Origin: Anaerolinea sp.
GTDB taxonomy: Bacteria; Chloroflexota; Anaerolineae; Anaerolineales; Villigracilaceae
Assembly (NCBI GenBank): GCA_020047815.1
Contig: JAIFNG010000058.1
Span: 1 to 64,000 of the forward strand
Direction: 5' to 3'
DNA length: 64,000 bases
The notes under the pieces: generated by a model
Databases searched by the model: none
Told to the model about the DNA's origin: nothing
Seen by the model: only the letters and a program-made list of their open reading frames with translations
Shown: piece by piece, positions 59,702 through 64,000 of the stretch
How positions within the stretch are numbered: the stretch's first letter is position 1
Layout: each line of letters starts with the position of its first letter
Made by a program: the position numbers and the translations under genes

Positions 59702-60697
59702 ATGCAGATCTTTATCGAAAGCGGCATTGCTTTTATTATTGCTGTTCAAAGCAGCATGGGGGATTGGCTCATTGCGCCCATGCGTTTCTTTAGCTATCTT
59801 GGAAATGAAGAATTCTTTCTGCTGGTATTGCCATTGATCTACTGGAGCGTTGACTCAGCGCTCGGCTTGCGGGTGGGTTTTATTCTCGTGACAAGTAATC
59901 TATTCAATTATGCCGGCAAATTAATTTTTGCGGGGCCGCGTCCCTATTGGTTGAGTTCACATGTTCGCGCTCTTTGGTTAACAGAGACAACATTTGGCAT
60001 TCCTTCCGGTCATGCCCAACTTGCGGTGAGTGTCTGGGGCATGTTTGCGGCGTATGGCAGGCGCATCTGGGTGTGGGTTGTCGCCATTATCATTATATTT
60101 TTGATCGGTCTTTCACGTATATTCCTTGGCGTGCATTTCCCCCATGATGTGATCTTTGGCTGGCTGATCGGCGCCGTGATTCTGTGGGCTTTTATACGCT
60201 TCTGGGATCCTGTCGCCGCCTGGGTTGGCAAACAGACTTTGCGTCAACAGATTGTGAATGCGTTTATCGGTTCTCTGCTCTTTATTGCGCTGGGACTTGG
60301 AACCTGGACTTTGAGAAGTGGATATCAAGTACCTGTGACCTGGCTCTTCAACGCACAACTTGCCGGGACCGAATTACCTGACCCTGTTGATGCGAACAGC
60401 ACATTCACCTCAGCCGGGACATTCTTTGGGCTGGCTGTAGGTGCAGCGTGGATCATGTCAATGGGTGGGTACAATGCTTCGGGCTCGATTGGCAAACGTG
60501 CGATTCGCTATGTAGTTGGACTGGTCGGCATCCTCATCCTTTATATGGGCTTGGGCGAGATCTTCCCACGGGGTGATGGTTTCATATTCTACCTGCTGCG
60601 GTATATTCGTTATACATTGGTGGGCTGGTGGGTGGCCGGGGGCGCGCCTTGGGTTTTTGTAAGGTTCAAGCTTGCTGAGCTCACCAAATCCCTCTGA
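59702..60697 (+). CDS. PAP2-family phosphatase
   Basis: 331 aa, polytopic. All three PAP2 motifs are intact: KLIFAGPRP, PSGHAQ and SRIFLGVHFPHD. About eight membrane helices, with a C-terminal extension of four that is not part of the core. It probably acts on a lipid phosphate. GGAGG at 59692-59696 decides the start at 59702; an ATG at 59690 would place the ribosome binding site inside the gene. Confidence 0.9.
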   Translation: MQIFIESGIAFIIAVQSSMGDWLIAPMRFFSYLGNEEFFLLVLPLIYWSVDSALGLRVGFILVTSNLFNYAGKLIFAGPRPYWLSSHVRALWLTETTFGIPSGHAQLAVSVWGMFAAYGRRIWVWVVAIIIIFLIGLSRIFLGVHFPHDVIFGWLIGAVILWAFIRFWDPVAAWVGKQTLRQQIVNAFIGSLLFIALGLGTWTLRSGYQVPVTWLFNAQLAGTELPDPVDANSTFTSAGTFFGLAVGAAWIMSMGGYNASGSIGKRAIRYVVGLVGILILYMGLGEIFPRGDGFIFYLLRYIRYTLVGWWVAGGAPWVFVRFKLAELTKSL

Positions 60698-60703
60698 TAT
60701 AAT
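60695..60703 (+). promoter_or_regulatory. Extended -10 promoter of the kinase gene
   Basis: TGATATAAT (TG-n-TATAAT) overlaps the stop codon of the PAP2 gene. Leader of about 30 bases with AAAGG before the kinase ATG at 60740. Confidence 0.6.
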
Positions 60704-60739
60704 CTTTGACACTCCAAATTTATTATAAAGGTCTCATTA

Positions 60740-62974
60740 ATGACGCTCGAGAAAAATTCACTTCTTCATGATCGCTATCGTGTTATAGAAATTCTTGGGC
60801 AGGGTGGCATGGGTTCTGTTTACCGCGCAATAGATGAAAATCTGGGTGTGGCGGTCGCCTTGAAAGAAAATCTATTTACGACCGAAGAATATATGCGTCA
60901 GTTTCGCCTTGAGGCAGTTATCTTGGCGAACCTCCGACACCCAAATTTGCCGCGAGTTTCTGATCATTTTGAACTAAAAGATCAGGGGCAATATTTGATC
61001 ATGGATTTTATCGAAGGGGAAGATCTGCGCAATCGCATGGATCGGCTTGGCATGATCTCAGAAGAGGATGCAGTGCAGATCGGTGCTGCAATGTGTGACG
61101 CGCTTGCCTACTTGCATAGTCGCAAGCCTCCCATTTTGCACCGCGATATCAAACCCGGTAATGTGAAGATCACGCCGGATGGGCATATATTTTTAGTGGA
61201 TTTTGGACTTGCCAAAGTATATCAGGGGGGGAACCAGGCTACCACAACCGGAGCGCGTGCCATGACACCCGGGTACTCTCCACCTGAACAATATGGTACA
61301 GCGCGCACTGATCCCCGGACAGATTTTTATTCGTTGGGTGCAACCTTGTATGCGGCTTTGACCGGAGTGATCCCTGAAGATGGGCTTGCGCGTGCGATGG
61401 ATAATGCTCAATTAACTCCGCTTCGCAAACGTAATACAAAGGTTTCCCGCCGTATTTCCTCTGCGATCGAGAAGGCGATGGCAGTTGACCCAAGTGATCG
61501 TTTTCAGAGTGCGGGGGATTTCAAGAAAGCTTTGCTTGGGGCAGGTTCTCAAACCCAACAAACTCCGGGTAATCATATTGTTGCACCACCTCCTGCTGAT
61601 GCTTTTCTGCCGTCTGATCCAAATGATGCAGTTGATTCTTTGACTACCCCCAAAGAGAAAACACCGACCCGTCAGCCTGCGGGCGTTGTCTCTTCGACGC
61701 CGCCCGTTGTTGCCGAGGAGCAGCCTTTTGTCTCTCCACTTAAAAAGCAAAAGGAGCGTGAGCGCAAACGCCGGTCTGCTTTGATACGTTTTGTACTTAT
61801 TTTAATTTTATTGGTTTTTGCGAGCCTGCCTTTTGTGGCACCGGGAATTTTTCCGAATAATTTCCGCAATGCAATTTCATATTTAGCGCCGACGAGCACG
61901 GCTACGCCATCTTCACTCCCCAGCCAAACACTCACCGGAACTTCCACCGAAACCCCCACTCCAACCCCCACTGCCACGTTAACGCCTGAGCCTCCAACTC
62001 CAACTTTAACGGCCACGAACACCCCATTACCCATCGTGAGTAGTACTGTGGGTGTTGAACCAACAATTGTGGATACCGCCATTCCCACCATTGATTTACC
62101 GATTCCCCTGGTTGGCGGTTCAGGACAGGTTTCATATGTGTCAGACCGGACTGGCTTGCCGCAGATCTATCTTGTTAACCTTGCCAGTCAGGCATTGATC
62201 CAAATGACCAATATGCCCGAGGGTGCATGTCAGCCTGCCTGGTCTCCAGACGGCGAAAAAATGGTTTTCATTTCTCCATGCAAGGGTATGGATGAAATAT
62301 ATTATGGTGCCAGCCTGTATTTGATCAATGCAGATGGCAGTAACTTGACGATGGTTGGCTCTGTTCCGGGTGGTGATTTTGATCCTGCGTGGTCACCTGA
62401 TGGCAGGTCGATTGCTTTCACTTCACTGCGTACCGGTCAGATGGAAATTTTTGTCTTGAATGTGGATGATCTGACATCCATGACGCAGATAACAAAAGGC
62501 GCAAAGAGTGTGGAGTCCCGCCAGCCTGCATGGTCACCGGATGGATTGCAGATCGCGTATGTAGTCAAGCGATTGGGCGTGTACCAGCTTTGGGTTATGA
62601 ATGCAGACGGTACCGGGCAAAAACAAATTGTTCGCAGTGGTGTGACGTTCTTTGATTATCTTCCCAATTGGTCACCCGATGGGCAGTTGATCTTGTTTAA
62701 TCAGCGCTGCGCTACCGCCTTCTGTTTTCCATACCTTATGAGCATCTCTGCTGTTGACCGTTCTGTAGAACAGGGTTCCTTTTTGAAGTTAAATATCATA
62801 TCGATAGAAGATGTGCAGTATTCACCGGATGGTTTCTTTCTCCTTTACGAAGGGGAGGAAAGTGATGAGAATAACGATATTTACTACATGACCGTTACGG
62901 GAGCAAACATTATTCGCCTCACAACTGATGATGGCATGGAATTTGACCCTGCCTGGAGACCTTCTGGAAATTGA
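60740..62974 (+). CDS. Ser/Thr protein kinase with TolB-like beta-propeller
   Basis: 744 aa. Eukaryotic-type kinase domain (about 10-270): glycine loop GQGGMGSVY (20-28), Lys42, HRDIKPGN with catalytic Asp136, DFG Asp154, and APE-like SPPEQYG. A linker leads to one membrane helix (about 353-375, ALIRFVLILILLVFASLPFV), a Thr/Pro-rich segment (about 385-440) and an outer domain of PD40/TolB-type repeats (AWSPDGEKMVFI, AWSPDGRSIAFTS, AWSPDGLQIAYV, NWSPDGQLILF). This is a receptor-type kinase with an external propeller sensor. No cognate substrate gene is adjacent. Confidence 0.94.
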   Translation: MTLEKNSLLHDRYRVIEILGQGGMGSVYRAIDENLGVAVALKENLFTTEEYMRQFRLEAVILANLRHPNLPRVSDHFELKDQGQYLIMDFIEGEDLRNRMDRLGMISEEDAVQIGAAMCDALAYLHSRKPPILHRDIKPGNVKITPDGHIFLVDFGLAKVYQGGNQATTTGARAMTPGYSPPEQYGTARTDPRTDFYSLGATLYAALTGVIPEDGLARAMDNAQLTPLRKRNTKVSRRISSAIEKAMAVDPSDRFQSAGDFKKALLGAGSQTQQTPGNHIVAPPPADAFLPSDPNDAVDSLTTPKEKTPTRQPAGVVSSTPPVVAEEQPFVSPLKKQKERERKRRSALIRFVLILILLVFASLPFVAPGIFPNNFRNAISYLAPTSTATPSSLPSQTLTGTSTETPTPTPTATLTPEPPTPTLTATNTPLPIVSSTVGVEPTIVDTAIPTIDLPIPLVGGSGQVSYVSDRTGLPQIYLVNLASQALIQMTNMPEGACQPAWSPDGEKMVFISPCKGMDEIYYGASLYLINADGSNLTMVGSVPGGDFDPAWSPDGRSIAFTSLRTGQMEIFVLNVDDLTSMTQITKGAKSVESRQPAWSPDGLQIAYVVKRLGVYQLWVMNADGTGQKQIVRSGVTFFDYLPNWSPDGQLILFNQRCATAFCFPYLMSISAVDRSVEQGSFLKLNIISIEDVQYSPDGFFLLYEGEESDENNDIYYMTVTGANIIRLTTDDGMEFDPAWRPSGN

Positions 62975-63318
62975 TCCATCATGAAAGGCATAAAAAAACA
63001 ATAACCCTGCATAACTGGAGTTTTGATTTTCTACCGGGGACATTCTGGTTACGCCGAGACTTAATCAGTCTTTTGGCGGTTTGATTGTTTATTCTGGGAA
63101 AATCCCCTACCCAAACGCTGGAATATGGTTTTTCTTAAGAACCATCCTGCTGCCAGCGGAAAATTTGTAACATTTCATAAAAATATTAGGTATAATACAG
63201 TACTAATAAAATAAAAAATGGCATGTGCAGTTGAAATTCTCTCGGCGCAAAGGGTCAGCAAAACAACGAGGCATCACATTGAAAACCATCCAAGCTGGGC
63301 AATTTATCTTTCGACGGG
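62975..63318. other. AT-rich intergenic stretch
   Basis: 344 bases. It contains a TATAAT at 63191-63196 and short frames (ATG 63218, GTG 63225) with no recognisable product. No hairpin with a T-run was found after the kinase gene. Confidence 0.5.
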
Positions 63319-63864
63319 ATGTATATGGACCAATTTGAGGAACATGCCTCAAAAGAAGAGTTTGCTATCTCATTATTCCAATCGCGAGAGAAAACAATCA
63401 TAGATTTAAATGACACTGTTCTTCCTGTAGCCATTTGTGATGAGCCTGAATATATTAGTTATACATGTATATTACTTCCCGGTATCCTTTCACACCAATT
63501 AAAGACCGAAATGGAAGGGTCCTTGCGGCAGCGGATGAAAGAGATTTGTACTTCATTCAACGGGCGAATTGAGTTTATCACTGTAAACCCTGATTATTTT
63601 CAATGGGGGTTGTCTGTGATTTCCTCTGCACAAATTAGTCAAATCATGCAGGAGATCCGGTACGGTCTTTCCCAAATGATTCTGTCTACTTTTGAGTATA
63701 TTCGCAGCGAGAATTCGGCTGACGATTTTTGGGCCACGGGTTACCTCGTTTTATTGGGAATGCGCCCTGATTTGGAAGATATGATCAAGCAATATATTCG
63801 CATATCACGCCGACTGCAAAACTTCTCCCTGCCTGATCTTCAGGATTTGCATGTGCGAACATAA
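63319..63864 (+). CDS. IS200-transposase-like (Y1-domain) protein
   Basis: 181 aa. The C-terminal two thirds match, by pattern, a family of IS200-like (Y1_Tnp) proteins seen in Anaerolineae: a segment YTCILLPGILSHQL, then VNPDYFQWGLSVI and DFWATGYLVLLG, then IKQYIRISRRLQ. The usual GDFWAPGY is altered to DDFWATGY. The HUH metal motif is not obvious (LLPGILSH has one His), so single-strand DNA cleavage is doubtful. The N-terminal ~40 residues are acidic and separate. It may be a domesticated DNA-binding protein. Confidence 0.65.
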   Translation: MYMDQFEEHASKEEFAISLFQSREKTIIDLNDTVLPVAICDEPEYISYTCILLPGILSHQLKTEMEGSLRQRMKEICTSFNGRIEFITVNPDYFQWGLSVISSAQISQIMQEIRYGLSQMILSTFEYIRSENSADDFWATGYLVLLGMRPDLEDMIKQYIRISRRLQNFSLPDLQDLHVRT

Positions 63865-63884
63865 TACAATCCAGGATCCTTCAT

Positions 63885-64000
63885 ATGTCGAATATAACCA
63901 TAAAAAGAGCGGGCGAACTGCTAAGAGGAATTTTTGAAATCTTGTGGGATAACCCCGATGGATTAACCGCGCGGGAAGTATTATCGCGCATCCCGCAGGT
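63885..64000 (+). CDS. Start of a winged-helix gene (cut by window end)
   Basis: 38 codons visible from the ATG at 63885: AGELLRGIFEILWDNPDGLT then AREVLSRIPQ. This looks like a winged-helix domain of the kind at the N-terminus of Mrr-type restriction enzymes and their relatives, but too little is present to be sure. AGGA lies 10 bases upstream. It follows the IS200-like gene after 20 bases. Confidence 0.5.
   Translation, partial: MSNITIKRAGELLRGIFEILWDNPDGLTAREVLSRIPQ

Noticed and set aside
63218-63403. 61-codon frame before the IS200-like gene
   Set aside because: Overlaps the IS200-like gene in another frame and has no recognisable features.
1-64000. CRISPR arrays, tRNA and rRNA genes
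   Set aside because: No regularly spaced repeats and no tRNA- or rRNA-like sequence found by eye in the intergenic regions.

Overview
The window looks like a chromosomal segment of a Chloroflexota bacterium, most likely class Anaerolineae. That placement is an inference from gene content: a family of IS200-like proteins I associate with Anaerolineae, a B12-dependent ribonucleotide reductase with NrdR, a kinase carrying a TolB-type propeller, and many two- to four-gene clusters rather than long operons. No sequence search was run. I see no rRNA, tRNA, CRISPR array, prophage or intact insertion sequence.

Layout. 1-3.0 kb: end of the ribosomal/RNA polymerase cluster (rpoA, rplQ, truA, rplM, rpsI). 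3.1-6.0 kb: a MazG pyrophosphohydrolase that keeps only half of its fused methylase domain, a zinc-ribbon membrane protein and a lipoprotein. 6.2-11.5 kb: a copper-handling cluster (CsoR repressor with a clear promoter and operator, chaperone, CopA ATPase, lipoprotein, SafE-cupredoxin fusion, second chaperone). 11.6-25 kb: housekeeping and membrane genes (DUF2203, RarD, a 6-phosphofructokinase with pyrophosphate-type residues, tandem UbiA prenyltransferases, EamA, a metallo-beta-lactamase-fold protein, a GT-C type membrane protein, MutY, RNase J with a long leader). 25.4-29 kb: a hydrolase/acyl-CoA ligase fusion and another hydrolase. 29-32.3 kb: NrdR with its own boxes, and NrdJ. 32.3-46 kb: mostly minus-strand metabolism (MFS, dihydropyrimidinase, PLP enzyme, a four-subunit Na+-pumping decarboxylase, M24 peptidase, MFS), with a GH18 lipoprotein and a membrane protein on the plus strand. 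46.1-55.2 kb: an efflux region with a decayed acyl-CoA dehydratase activase, a PAP2 protein, a TetR regulator with two identical operators, an ABC-2 permease, HlyD, flavin/F420-type oxidoreductases and two ATPase genes that match the halves of YbhF. 55.2-64 kb: PspC, a GAF-PAS adenylate cyclase, transglutaminase, PAP2, a Ser/Thr kinase, an IS200-like protein and the start of a winged-helix gene.

Two threads cross the window. First, at least eight genes have a -10 hexamer 6 or 7 bases before the start codon and no good Shine-Dalgarno sequence, which suggests leaderless transcripts; one divergent pair shares a single symmetric ATTATAAT. Second, regulation can be read directly at several loci: CsoR at the copper genes, paired NrdR boxes 31 bp apart, duplicated TetR palindromes, and a terminator inside the RNase J leader.

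The most unusual gene arrangement is the efflux operon: the two halves of a YbhF-type ATPase are separate genes with a nucleotidyltransferase-like gene between them, all joined by 4-base overlaps.
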